From positions 62,001-126,000 of the forward strand of contig CAYRYU010000007.1 of the NCBI GenBank assembly GCA_964428355.1: a DNA stretch of 64,000 nt, in the 5' to 3' direction. This DNA is from CAYRYU01 sp964428355. GTDB taxonomy: Bacteria; Muiribacteriota; Ozemobacteria; Ozemobacterales; Ozemobacteraceae. This document shows, one piece after another, positions 26,009-35,143 of the stretch. Under the pieces are notes generated by a model that was not told where the DNA came from, searched no databases, and saw only the letters and a list, made by a program, of their open reading frames with translations. Made by a program: the position numbers and the translations under genes. How positions within the stretch are numbered: the first letter of the stretch is position 1; each line of letters starts with the position of its first letter.

Positions 26009-27205
26009 GTGGGCCACTGGGATTACGGTTGGGGATATTCGTCATATCCGCGAACTCTTTCTGTCGGGGAGCGGATCCGGAAGGCGGAGGCCGTCAGGAA
26101 GAGACTGGAGAAGAAGGGCGAAACCCTGTCTCCCGTGGTGATTTCGGGACGAGGCCTGGAGATCTGCACTTCCTGGTGGGGAAAAGCCTGGTGCAGGAAT
26201 CTCGAACGGTACCACGATTTCGAGAACCGACTTCCCCGTGGAAGATCGTATGTCCGCCACGGTTCGGTGATCGACCTTGGCGTCCAGCCTGGCCTCGTGA
26301 CTGCGCAGGTTTGCGGAACCCGGCTATACCAGGTTCGGGTGCACATCAAACCCCTTGGTAGCGAGAGATGGCGGTCGCTCGTCGAGGAGTGCGCGGGGGA
26401 AATCGGCTCGGTCATCGAACTCCTGCAGGGAACTTTCTCGGATTCGATAATGAAGAAGATGACGGAACCCCGGAAGGGCCTTTTCCCGGAACCTGGCGAA
26501 ATCAGCTTCGAATGCTCATGTCCTGATTTCGCTTCGATGTGCAAGCATGTCGCGGCGACCCTGTATGGACTTGGCGCAAGGCTCGATTCCGACCCGGGAC
26601 TTTTCTTCCTGCTCCGAGATGTCGATCCGAACGTTCTGATCACACAAGCGACCACGGAGGGAATTCTCGCAGGCAGTTTCAAACCCGGAAATCAGGAGGA
26701 CAAGCTCGAGGATGCAGAGGACCTGGGGTCCCTTTTCGGAATCGAGATCGCGAAAGAGCCCCCTCCTCCGGAACCGAAAGTCCAGCCCAGAAAAACCGGA
26801 AAGGGGAGGCGCGACTCAGGCAACCAGGCCCAAAGTGGGCAGACAAAGCCCGGTTCGGGAAGGACCGCGGCGGTCGGAAAATCGACCGCGGCGGTCGGAA
26901 AAGCGACTGTGGCGGTCAGAAAAGCGACTGCGGCAGTCAAAGAATCGACTGAGGCTGTCCGAAAATCGGCCGGGCTGGGCAATAAAGCGATACCGCCGGT
27001 CCCAAAAGCGGCTCCGGAGGAAGATTCCCCCCGCAGGATCACCTCGGCACGGCTTCGCGAGATGGGGTTTCCCCCTGCCCAGATCCGTTTTGCGGTGTCC
27101 CTGGGGTTTTTGCGCGCAACGAATTCCCGGGGGATCTTCGAGACCACGGCAACCACCCGAACCTGGCTGAAGAGAATGGGAATGAACCTCCCGCGGGATA
27201 TCTGA
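26009..27205 (+). CDS. SWIM zinc-finger protein, partner of the SNF2 helicase
   Basis: 398 residues from the GTG at 26009, with a perfect GGAGG eight bases upstream; an earlier in-frame GTG (25964) lacks one. The N-terminus GHWDYGWGYSSYPRTLSVGE and the TSWWGKAWCRNLERY block are typical of the SWIM family found beside bacterial SNF2 ATPases. The SWIM finger CSCPDFASMCKHVAATLYGL (~172-191) has the CxCxnCxH zinc ligands. Residues ~286-334 are seven tandem heptapeptides of the TAAVGKS type, then a C-terminal ~60-residue helical domain (RITSARLREMGFPPAQIRFA). The zinc finger probably binds DNA or the helicase. The repeat hinge is alanine/lysine-rich and may be flexible or helical. Confidence 0.92.
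   Translation: MGHWDYGWGYSSYPRTLSVGERIRKAEAVRKRLEKKGETLSPVVISGRGLEICTSWWGKAWCRNLERYHDFENRLPRGRSYVRHGSVIDLGVQPGLVTAQVCGTRLYQVRVHIKPLGSERWRSLVEECAGEIGSVIELLQGTFSDSIMKKMTEPRKGLFPEPGEISFECSCPDFASMCKHVAATLYGLGARLDSDPGLFFLLRDVDPNVLITQATTEGILAGSFKPGNQEDKLEDAEDLGSLFGIEIAKEPPPPEPKVQPRKTGKGRRDSGNQAQSGQTKPGSGRTAAVGKSTAAVGKATVAVRKATAAVKESTEAVRKSAGLGNKAIPPVPKAAPEEDSPRRITSARLREMGFPPAQIRFAVSLGFLRATNSRGIFETTATTRTWLKRMGMNLPRDI
26864..27010 (+). repeat. Seven tandem 21-bp repeats within the SWIM gene
   Basis: Seven consecutive 21-base units of the ACCGCGGCGGTCGGAAAATC type encode T-A-A-V-G/R-K-S/A heptads. The first two are nearly identical; later ones drift, the last two strongly. The array is in frame and likely varies in copy number between strains. 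Confidence 0.9.
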
Positions 27206-27211
27206 GCAGAA

Positions 27212-30200
27212 TCACGATTTCGACAGGATCGCGACGGTGACATCGTCTCCCCACGGCACCGGGCGTGTGAAGTCCTCGAGGGTCCCCACGAGGTTCCTGG
27301 TATAGACCCGGGTGGATCGGTCCCATGCAGCCCGGATCATGGGTTTCATCCTCTGGTAACCGAGGACGTCGCCCGCGGCATTGACCGCCTCCGGGAAACC
27401 GTCGGTGAAAAGAACCAGATGGCTCCCGCTTTTCATCGGAAACTCGAACCCCTCGTATTCCATCCGGGCCTTCATTCCCAACGGGAACCCGGGCTTGAGG
27501 CGCGTGAACTCGATGTTGTCGGGGTCCTCAACCAGATAGGGAAAGCAGTGACCCGCATTTGCCAGTTTCAGGCTTCCGTCGGGGAAAGCGATCCCCCCAA
27601 GGCAGGTCATCATCTTGCTCTGTCGCACGGTCTGGAAAAGAAGCTGGTTCATCCTCCTCAGGATCGCCTGCGGTTCGGAAAGGCCGCGCCTGATCAACCC
27701 GGAAAAAATGGCTTTCACCATCGCAACCACGAGAGCGGCGGAAACACCGTGTCCGGAAACATCACCGATAACGAAGGCGATTTCCCCGCCCGGGAGAAGG
27801 CGACAATCGAAATAGTCTCCGCCCACTTCCTGGGACATCCTGGTGAAACCCTCGAAAGTCCAGGGTCCGCTTGCGATAGGCTCGGGATTCAGCAACCGCT
27901 CCTGCACGGCCTTTGCGACGGCAAGTTCGCCGAATCCCGCAAGTGCCCGGTTGAAGGTTTCTCCGATCCGCTGGAACTCGTCATCGGATGAAATCTCGAC
28001 CCGGTGCTCCGAATCGCGGCGTTCCATCGCTTCGATGGCACCAAGGAGTGCTTCGAGGGACGGAATGAAAAGCTTCCAGAGCCGGATGCAAAGAGTGATG
28101 AAGACCAGGCTCATCGCGAGGGCCAGAAGGATGAACCGGTGCCCCGCTCTCCTGATCTCATCTTCGATATCCCGATAGGGAAGCGTTCCCACGAGAAAGT
28201 AGTTCGTCAGGTTGCGACAGGAAAACACCGAAACCAGACGACGTTCGCCTCCGATATGCACCAGTTCCGTCCTGATGATGGCAGGAGGTTCCAACCGGTC
28301 GATGATCCCGCCGAAAACCCTATGAACATCAGGGGTAGGAAAGTTCGGAGAATCCCTTGAAAAAGTGACTGCCGATATCTCCGGCCCCCCCGGAGTCCGG
28401 CCTCTTCCAGCGAAGATCCGCTTCAGGAACTCTGCCGCCAGGGTGGGTGCCTGGAAAACGATGCAGAAAGCGTATTGGGCGTCCCCCGCGCGATCGAGGA
28501 GGATTCCGGAATAGATCTTCAGGTTGAGATCCCGGTTCCCAATCCCGACGAAACTTCCCAGCGACTGCATGCTTTCGTGGACGACCGTCCAGCCGCCAGA
28601 TTCGAGGATGCTTCGCTGGAGAACAGCGCCCGAGGTCTCGACCGGCTGCTCGTTTCCCCGGAGGGAATTGTAGAGACTGATCATTCCCTTCGCCCAGGCA
28701 GTCATGTAGTTCAGATACGGATGATGGAAAAACCTGAACGCGATCAGGGCGTCTCCGGAAGGGGGCTTCAAGCCTCCGAAGAAAAGACTGCGGATGAGGG
28801 CGAGGTCGCTCGTCCCCTGCCTTTCGAACAGGCTTCTCAAGTGTTCCATCCGGCGTTTTGCGGGAATCTGCCCCAACCGTCTCAGCTCTATGAAGGTGTC
28901 GGAGTATTCCCGGCAGAGAAATCCTCCGGAAGCGATCAGCATGATTGTGTCGAATTCCCCCGCTTGTTCCCACTCTTTTGTCCGGTCGATCAGTGCCGCG
29001 ACTCCCGATTCAGGTGGAAAGAACCGCAGTCTCATTCCGTCTTTCGTGACGGTTTCGGGGAGGGGGGTGACGGGGGAGATGCGGAAGACGTCGTTCAAAG
29101 CGGACATCCATTCCCCGAACTTCCGCTCCTTTTCCCTGAAGACCGCGGGAAAACGTCTGTCGATGCCGATCAGGCTGGATTCCAGACGGTCGGAGGCGGA
29201 TTCGAAGATATTCCTGGAGCGACTTTCCCGGAAATGATTCCAGAGAAACGCCGACAAGAGGAGGGGAATGAGCCCGGAAACCAGCGCCAGGCCCCCGAGA
29301 ATCAGCTTCACTCCCAACCTTCCCGAGCCGAGGGTACCCGAAGCAATCCAGCAAAGCAGGAAAAGCGGAAAAAGTACAATCGCCGGCGCATACAAGTGGG
29401 AGAATCCACGGTTGGGAATCCAGGCTGCAAGGACCATCTGGTCGAGGCAGGGCAGGAACGCGACCCGCCCTTTCCCGCTTGGGAAGCAGTCCCCCGGCGC
29501 CCGGCGGAACTCCTCGAGAAGAGCCGCCATCGATGCGGGAGAAAGCGGCCCGGGAATCCGCATCCTTTCAGGCCTTACCAGATCCGCGAACCCTACGGCC
29601 CGGGCCGCTTTGGGTGAAAACCGGCACGCGGCGCGGATGAGGGAGCTTTCGGAAAACCGTCCCTGTTTGACGATCATCACCAGACCCGCCACCCCACCGG
29701 CTTTGGACGGCCGAAACCGGTTCCAGACTGCGAAAATCCTCCTGTCCTGGCGAAACAGGCTCAGTACGCGACCGGGCCGGCCGATCAGGGCCTTCCAGCT
29801 GAAGCCGCCGAAAAGATCCGTGAGATCGAGATCGACTTTCCCCGGAACCCGGTAGGCTGACTCGGGAAGCCCGCAAAGCCTGCGGTAAGCTCGTTCGCGC
29901 CTTGCATCATCTTTCCCCCTAGGAAAAAGCGCTTTTCCATCCCGATCGAACCCCCAGAGTTCGAGGCCCGGATTGGATGGAAAACCCTGAATCAGCCCAG
30001 CCGATTCCGTGGGATGATCTCCACTCTGTCGCACCCGGCGGCGCACCCTCTCAAAAAGCGTCCCCAAAAGCTGTTCGGGCCGCGAAAGGTTGGAAATCCC
30101 CCTCAGTCGAGCCCGTGCGTCTTCGAGATCCTTTCGTGCCAACCGCTGCGATTCGAACCACGAAAAGAACCAGCAGGAAAAAAGGAAGATGCAGACGACA

Positions 30201-30232
30201 CCAAACCGGATTCGGACGACGAAGCCGCTCAT
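27212..30232 (-). CDS. Membrane SpoIIE/RsbU-like serine phosphatase with HAMP (second of pair)
   Basis: 1006 residues from the ATG at 30232, which forms an ATGA overlap with the upstream gene's stop. A first membrane segment lies at residues ~4-22 (FVVRIRFGVVCIFLFSCWFF). An extracytoplasmic domain follows, then a second segment around 270-320, a large sensor region, another segment (RFILLALAMSLVFITLCIRL) and a HAMP linker (~735-790). The C-terminal PP2C-like domain (~800-1006) keeps all metal-binding acids: GGDYFD, GDVSGHG, FTDGFPE, and GDDVTVAI. Such enzymes dephosphorylate anti-anti-sigma-type proteins in response to external signals. No partner kinase or STAS protein is in the window. It converges on the SWIM gene with six bases between. 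Confidence 0.93.
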   Translation of the reverse strand: MSGFVVRIRFGVVCIFLFSCWFFSWFESQRLARKDLEDARARLRGISNLSRPEQLLGTLFERVRRRVRQSGDHPTESAGLIQGFPSNPGLELWGFDRDGKALFPRGKDDARRERAYRRLCGLPESAYRVPGKVDLDLTDLFGGFSWKALIGRPGRVLSLFRQDRRIFAVWNRFRPSKAGGVAGLVMIVKQGRFSESSLIRAACRFSPKAARAVGFADLVRPERMRIPGPLSPASMAALLEEFRRAPGDCFPSGKGRVAFLPCLDQMVLAAWIPNRGFSHLYAPAIVLFPLFLLCWIASGTLGSGRLGVKLILGGLALVSGLIPLLLSAFLWNHFRESRSRNIFESASDRLESSLIGIDRRFPAVFREKERKFGEWMSALNDVFRISPVTPLPETVTKDGMRLRFFPPESGVAALIDRTKEWEQAGEFDTIMLIASGGFLCREYSDTFIELRRLGQIPAKRRMEHLRSLFERQGTSDLALIRSLFFGGLKPPSGDALIAFRFFHHPYLNYMTAWAKGMISLYNSLRGNEQPVETSGAVLQRSILESGGWTVVHESMQSLGSFVGIGNRDLNLKIYSGILLDRAGDAQYAFCIVFQAPTLAAEFLKRIFAGRGRTPGGPEISAVTFSRDSPNFPTPDVHRVFGGIIDRLEPPAIIRTELVHIGGERRLVSVFSCRNLTNYFLVGTLPYRDIEDEIRRAGHRFILLALAMSLVFITLCIRLWKLFIPSLEALLGAIEAMERRDSEHRVEISSDDEFQRIGETFNRALAGFGELAVAKAVQERLLNPEPIASGPWTFEGFTRMSQEVGGDYFDCRLLPGGEIAFVIGDVSGHGVSAALVVAMVKAIFSGLIRRGLSEPQAILRRMNQLLFQTVRQSKMMTCLGGIAFPDGSLKLANAGHCFPYLVEDPDNIEFTRLKPGFPLGMKARMEYEGFEFPMKSGSHLVLFTDGFPEAVNAAGDVLGYQRMKPMIRAAWDRSTRVYTRNLVGTLEDFTRPVPWGDDVTVAILSKS

Positions 30233-33111
30233 TCGTTCGCCTCGGTCTTTTGGGAGGGGTGGCGGCAAAAAAGCAGAACCGTCTGATCGTCAAGGGGTGT
30301 TTCCAGCCCCGACCAACGTGCAGCGCTCTCGAGAAGCGCCTGAACCGCCGCGGCGGGATCCCCGGAACGGAAACCCTCCGCTTCGGTGAACAGCCGGTCG
30401 TATCCGAAAGGCTCGAGACGTTGGTTCAATGCTTCGACGATTCCGTCGGAATAGAGGAGAAGGCGGACACCCGGACCAATCTGAAGTTCCATTTCCCGGT
30501 AGGTGCTGTCCTTCCTTGCCCCGAGCGGATAGCCGACCGTTCCCAGGAATTCCGGATTCCCCCCGGGAGGCAGGTGCACCCCGAACGAGTGGCCCGCCAC
30601 CGCGAATCGCAACCTCCACAAGGCGGGTTGGAAGACCCCCAGCCAGAGCCCCATGGGTTTGCGTCTCCCGGCCTGGCGGACGAACTCCTGGTTGAGAAAA
30701 TCCAGGATCTCGGCAGGCCCGTCGAGAGCCTCCGCCCCGACCACGAGTGAAGTCTTGGCGAGGGCGGCCACGATCGCGGCGGGAATTCCGTGCCCCGCGA
30801 CATCTCCCAACGCAAAAATGACCCGCCCGTCGGGAAGGGAAAACCAGTCGAAAAAGTCCCCCCCCAGATTTGCCGAGGTGCGGCAAGCCCCGTGCATTTC
30901 CCATCCGTCCCCCCGAAGAGGTTCTTTGGGCCAGAGGTGTTCCTGAACGGTCCGGGCGATCTTGAGATCGTTGAGATCGTCCATTACGAGTTTGAGCCGA
31001 TCCCCGATCCGAACGAGTTCGTCGATTCCCTCTACCTTGAAGTATTTCCGGAAGTTGCGCTTTTCGACCGCGGAAAGGGCGGTCCCCAACTGGGCAAGAG
31101 GCGGAAGGAGCTGTGTTGAAGCCAACCAGGCGGAAAGGACTCCCAAGATGACCATGAGGGCAGCGAAGGCTCCAAGACGAAGATAAAGTGCCCGGGTACC
31201 CTTGCGGACCAGATCGAAAGGACGGGCGGCGATAAGGATGAAGTCCTCGAGGTTCGCTCCCCGGTTTGCCGTCAGCAGGTAGTCACGCCCCGACACGGTT
31301 CCAACCGAGTGGAAAGGAATCTGGGTCAGAAGGACCCGGTCGGCCATCCCTCTCAGAAGGACGTTATCGATCGTCCGGCGATTCGGGAAAGCCCTGAGAA
31401 AAGAGGTCATTGTCGTTGGGATGGCAGCAAGACGAACCTGCTCATCACCCGAAGTTTTCCGGAAGGTGGCGAAGAAACCCCGGAGAAATCTTCGTTCCAG
31501 TGCCTGGCGATCGAAGTAGGAAAGAAGAAGGGCACGGGGAGTTCCATCGGGCCGATAGATCATGTCCGTAAAGATCAGGAACTGCGCCTCGAAGAAGGTC
31601 TGTTTGCTGAAACGCCCTTGACGACGATGTTGCCAGAAAAAGATCTCGGGCATCCCGTCCCCGGCAGCAATCGGATCAAGGGGTTTCTTCAACCTTTCCG
31701 CTTTCGGGACCAGGTCGAGACCGTCGAGCATGTCATTTGCCCAGGAAGTGATGATCTCCTCCGTCGTGTTTTTTCCTCCCAGAACATAGGAACTCCGGGC
31801 AACCTTTCTGAAAAGGGGCTTTCGTTCGAGGTCCATGCAGATGACCGCGGCAACCGACCTGTCTTTGTCGGCCATGATTTCATCGAGCCTTTCCAGGTTC
31901 CGGATGAATGCCGGATCCCCCATGGTTCTTGCCGCGGAGATGAAGGTCTCGAAAGGCTCGAGGCACCGAAGAACCTCTCTGGAAAAGGCTTTATCGATCT
32001 TCCCGAGGAATTCGAGATGCGCAACCTGGAAATCGTCGATCAGCTTCGTTTCCCGGTTCTCCCGATCCAGGATGGCGTTGACGAGCAAGCCCCCGGAGAG
32101 GATTCCTGTCCCGACCAGAAGCAGGAGAACCAGTTTTCCCCTGATCTGAAGCCCGCCAAGAAAGCCGGCATCCCCCAGGAAAACGAAAACACCCAGCACC
32201 CCGAGAAAAAGGGCCATTCCGACTTTCAGGGCAGGAAAACCCCGCTCGCGAGGCGGCCCGGAAACGTCGAGGCTGAAAAGCCTCTGCCCCCGGGGACCGT
32301 CGAGAAAAACGACATCATGCCCTTCGAAAAGCCATTCGCTGCATCCAAGTGGTGCCCTTGCGACTGCAGCGGAAAAAGTTGCGGGCCAGGGTATCGAAAA
32401 CGGCCTGGGCCGCTCCGGATCGGCCGGATCCAGCCATCCGATCCGGAACTGCCCCTTGATCAGCCTGGAAACCTCGGTTACCGCGCGATCGAACAGCCCG
32501 ACACGGTCAACCCTGTCCAGGTTCACGAAGCCGATCAGGTGCGCCACCACCTTCCCCTTCAACGATCGGACCTTCCACCACCCTCCCCAGGCCTTGCTCC
32601 ACACATTTCCCGTACGGACAAGAGCCTGGGGATTGGCCGCCAGGGTCGCCCCGACATTCGGGTTCCCTCCGATCGAGGTCAAAACCCCTCTAGCGGAAGG
32701 ATTCCCCGGGCTGATGAGAGCTTCGAAGAAACGGCGATGCACGGCTCTTGGGAGCCGGGGAAAACCGGGCAGCGGGACCGGCTCACCTGCAGCATCGAAA
32801 ACGAGCAGTTCGAGGGCTCCGGCTTCCGACCTGACCAGATTTCCGGCCCGGCGGGCAAGTTCAATTGGAGAAAGGGGGATCCTCGAGAGGCGCTCCAGTT
32901 TTCTTTCGAACCTGCGTTCGGGAGTTCCCATTAGCGCGACCCGCTGGAGAATCGCGCCGCCGAGTGCCGCCCTCTCCTGACGGTGACGAAAGCCCGCAGC
33001 TTCCTCGAGATGGTCGATGAGTCGGAAAACCAGGACACCGGGAATGAGAACGAAGGCAACCAGGGTGAGCAGGATCAACGGAGCTCCCCCCCGGTTGGCC
33101 GGGTGAACCAC
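30229..33111 (-). CDS. Membrane SpoIIE/RsbU-like serine phosphatase with HAMP (first of pair)
   Basis: 960 residues from the GTG at 33111, chosen for its GGAGGAGG site; an ATG 21 codons earlier overlaps the upstream gene. The layout matches the next gene: N-terminal membrane segment (~9-28, LILLTLVAFVLIPGVLVFRL), extracytoplasmic part, a middle pair of segments (ALFLGVLGVFVFL; KLVLLLLVGTGILSGGLLV), a second sensor region, a segment (FAALMVILGVLSAWLAS) and HAMP. The C-terminal phosphatase domain has LGGDFFDWF, ALGDVAGHG, LYSDGIVEA and PLDDQTVLL, so it is catalytically complete. The pair is probably an old duplication, since sensor regions have diverged but the architecture is the same. Both respond to envelope or external signals; the ligands are unknown. 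Confidence 0.93.
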   Translation of the reverse strand: MVHPANRGGAPLILLTLVAFVLIPGVLVFRLIDHLEEAAGFRHRQERAALGGAILQRVALMGTPERRFERKLERLSRIPLSPIELARRAGNLVRSEAGALELLVFDAAGEPVPLPGFPRLPRAVHRRFFEALISPGNPSARGVLTSIGGNPNVGATLAANPQALVRTGNVWSKAWGGWWKVRSLKGKVVAHLIGFVNLDRVDRVGLFDRAVTEVSRLIKGQFRIGWLDPADPERPRPFSIPWPATFSAAVARAPLGCSEWLFEGHDVVFLDGPRGQRLFSLDVSGPPRERGFPALKVGMALFLGVLGVFVFLGDAGFLGGLQIRGKLVLLLLVGTGILSGGLLVNAILDRENRETKLIDDFQVAHLEFLGKIDKAFSREVLRCLEPFETFISAARTMGDPAFIRNLERLDEIMADKDRSVAAVICMDLERKPLFRKVARSSYVLGGKNTTEEIITSWANDMLDGLDLVPKAERLKKPLDPIAAGDGMPEIFFWQHRRQGRFSKQTFFEAQFLIFTDMIYRPDGTPRALLLSYFDRQALERRFLRGFFATFRKTSGDEQVRLAAIPTTMTSFLRAFPNRRTIDNVLLRGMADRVLLTQIPFHSVGTVSGRDYLLTANRGANLEDFILIAARPFDLVRKGTRALYLRLGAFAALMVILGVLSAWLASTQLLPPLAQLGTALSAVEKRNFRKYFKVEGIDELVRIGDRLKLVMDDLNDLKIARTVQEHLWPKEPLRGDGWEMHGACRTSANLGGDFFDWFSLPDGRVIFALGDVAGHGIPAAIVAALAKTSLVVGAEALDGPAEILDFLNQEFVRQAGRRKPMGLWLGVFQPALWRLRFAVAGHSFGVHLPPGGNPEFLGTVGYPLGARKDSTYREMELQIGPGVRLLLYSDGIVEALNQRLEPFGYDRLFTEAEGFRSGDPAAAVQALLESAARWSGLETPLDDQTVLLFCRHPSQKTEANE

Positions 33112-33131
33112 GTGCCCCCTCCTCCCGGCTG

Positions 33132-33854
33132 CTATCTCCCCCTGACCCTGCAGGATTCGACGATTTTCTGCCATTCGGGATCGGTACCGTTCAAGAGTTT
33201 CAGGATTCGCCCCTCGTCAAGGCCTTTTCCGATCCCTTCGGGGAATCCGGTTGCACGAACCTTTCCGGCCTCATCCAGCGATAATGAGACGGAGAGGACT
33301 TCGGCATTGAAGCCCGTGGTTTTTTCATCCTTGGAAACTTCGGCCACCCAGGCTGCGAAGGTTTCGGCGATCGCGGGGTCGAAAAAGGCCCGGCCGGGGT
33401 ACTGGAAGAACCCGTCCCCGAACCTGGTCTCGTAAACGTCCTCGTAGAGAACCACCCAAAGGGTTACCCGCCGGTCAGCCGACTTCTTCAGAAGGTTCGC
33501 AAGCGATGCCGAATCGAACTGAAGGGGTTCGCCGCCCGCCGGGGCTTGATGCCAGAGCACGTTCGCGACGGCGGGCCCCGGGATCCCCGAGTCGGATCCT
33601 ATCCGGTGGAGGAGGAAAAAGGTGCAGTCGGAAGCTGATGCCCCGACTTCCTTGCGATCGGAATCGTCGGTGACAAGCCGTGAAAGCTGGCGAGGGTTGA
33701 GAATGGCGAAGTGGTCCTGGAATGCTTCGTTCAGAGGCACGTCAAAAAAACTGACCCCTTCGAGATTGGGGGTTTTCAAGGTTGTCCGGGAAATGACGCG
33801 GTAGGATCCTCTTTCCCATTTCATTCCCACAAGGACATCTTCTTCGCTGGCCAT
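33132..33854 (-). CDS. Cytosolic protein of unknown function, first gene of the phosphatase operon
   Basis: 240 residues from the ATG at 33854, with AAAGGAG six bases upstream; the frame is open 22 codons further but lacks a site. There is no signal peptide or membrane segment. The pattern is mixed alpha/beta with beta-strand runs RVTLWVVLYEDVYETRFGDG and LSVSLSLDEAGKVRATGF. It ends 20 bases before the first phosphatase gene, so it is probably co-transcribed with the pair and could be a partner or target. No family is recognised. Confidence 0.7.
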   Translation of the reverse strand: MASEEDVLVGMKWERGSYRVISRTTLKTPNLEGVSFFDVPLNEAFQDHFAILNPRQLSRLVTDDSDRKEVGASASDCTFFLLHRIGSDSGIPGPAVANVLWHQAPAGGEPLQFDSASLANLLKKSADRRVTLWVVLYEDVYETRFGDGFFQYPGRAFFDPAIAETFAAWVAEVSKDEKTTGFNAEVLSVSLSLDEAGKVRATGFPEGIGKGLDEGRILKLLNGTDPEWQKIVESCRVRGR

Positions 33855-33919
33855 AATGAACTCCTTTCCCTTGCCGGGTCGTTTGCGAAGCGCTATCCGG
33901 GCTGCCTTTTCCGGAGACA

Positions 33920-33948
33920 ATGATAGCAGGTCGAGTTCCCCGGCACAA
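33920..33948 (-). promoter_or_regulatory. Possible promoter of the phosphatase operon
   Basis: Minus-strand TTGTGC (33948-33943), a 17-base spacer and TATCAT (33925-33920). The -10 is good and the -35 matches only its first three bases. Transcription would start about 60 bases before the ATG at 33854. Confidence 0.4.
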
Positions 33949-33979
33949 TCCCGGGTTCCCGGGGTGTTCCAGGGGCTTT

Positions 33980-35143
33980 CTATTCCTCGAATGATATCAG
34001 GAGGTGATCGGCCTCCACTCTGGCCTCGCGAAGTTTCTTCCCGACCAGGACCCGTGGAAGGAACAGGTTCCGCTGGAACATCGGGGTATTGAGGATGAGC
34101 TCCTCACCGCGGGTGCACAGGTTGACCTCCTCCTTTTTGAGATCGGGGATCCGCCATTGGAGAACGCATTCGCCATTTCCGCTCTGGATGCGAATAGGTG
34201 GCTGGTTGAGAAAAACCCCGGCGGGATCGGTGTCTCCGAACAGTGTTGAAGCCAGTTTCCCGAGCATCGGAAGTCCCACCATCTCCTCATCGAAGAGCGG
34301 GGCACGGAACAGGGGAACGGGCGAAAAGCAGGACTCCGCAACCTCGAGATGCTCGGCCTGGATTCGTTTCCATCGCGCAAGGTAGGGGTCGGTGACCTCG
34401 GGGGGAAGGACCTTGTTCACGAAAACGGCATCAACGTTGAATCCGAAGATGTTCATGTAGGTGTATGCCCTCTGTATCTCCTTGATGACCATCTTCTCCA
34501 GGTTGAGAACGAACCTTACCGATGTGATGGAAGGGTCTCCCAGGATCGCCTTCATCCCCTCGAGCGACTGGATGAGCGTCCGGATGTTCTCGAACACGGC
34601 CTCCCCGGGAAGGTCGATGTCGTAAAGCTTCCCCGCCAAAGGGCGGATCATCCCGACCACGGATTTCTGGATGGGAAAGATTTTCCTGAGGTACCAGCTT
34701 CCGACTTCCGGAAAACTCAAACCCCGGATCGTGTCGGCGGTGGGGGCACAATCGACGACGACAAGGTCCCATCTGCCAGATTGAAAGAACTCCTTGAGGA
34801 GTAGGAGGCTGAAAAGCTCGTCCATTCCAGGAAAAACGGAAACCTCTTCGGCCAGGACGGCATCGATTCCGCGCGCTTGGATGGTTTTCCGGATGAACTC
34901 CTGGATGTCCTTCCAGTGTCGGGTGATCTCGCGTCGGGTGTCGACTTCGAGACCCCAAAGATTTGGGGCGACCGGAAGCGGGTTGGGTCCAAGTCCGAGA
35001 TCGAAGGAGTCGCCCAGGCTGTGGGCAGGATCGGTGCTCATCACCAGGGTCCGCAATCCCCGCTGGGCAGCTTTCAGGCCCGTGGCGGCAGCCACGCAGG
35101 TCTTCCCCACCCCGCCCTTCCCCGTGACGATCACAATCCTCAT
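33980..35143 (-). CDS. ArsA/Get3-family ATPase
   Basis: 387 residues, a single-domain ArsA/Get3 (MinD/Mrp superfamily) ATPase. The deviant Walker A motif is GKGGVGKT (residues 8-15), with the signature Lys. Switch I is STDPAHSLGDSFD, and the Walker B/A-type region is LVVVDCAPTADTIRGLSFPE. FVNKVLPPEVTDPYLARW is the A-loop-like segment that contacts adenine. Members either energise arsenite export or deliver tail-anchored membrane proteins. The arsenite-binding Cys triad of classical ArsA is not evident and no arsB is present, so a chaperone or sorting role is likelier. It is the last gene of a three-gene operon and overlaps the upstream stop by ATGA. Confidence 0.9.
   Translation of the reverse strand: MRIVIVTGKGGVGKTCVAAATGLKAAQRGLRTLVMSTDPAHSLGDSFDLGLGPNPLPVAPNLWGLEVDTRREITRHWKDIQEFIRKTIQARGIDAVLAEEVSVFPGMDELFSLLLLKEFFQSGRWDLVVVDCAPTADTIRGLSFPEVGSWYLRKIFPIQKSVVGMIRPLAGKLYDIDLPGEAVFENIRTLIQSLEGMKAILGDPSITSVRFVLNLEKMVIKEIQRAYTYMNIFGFNVDAVFVNKVLPPEVTDPYLARWKRIQAEHLEVAESCFSPVPLFRAPLFDEEMVGLPMLGKLASTLFGDTDPAGVFLNQPPIRIQSGNGECVLQWRIPDLKKEEVNLCTRGEELILNTPMFQRNLFLPRVLVGKKLREARVEADHLLISFEE

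Noticed and set aside
33980..35143. The ArsA-like gene as an arsenite resistance locus
   Set aside because: No arsB, arsC or arsD is nearby and the arsenite-binding Cys triad is not evident.
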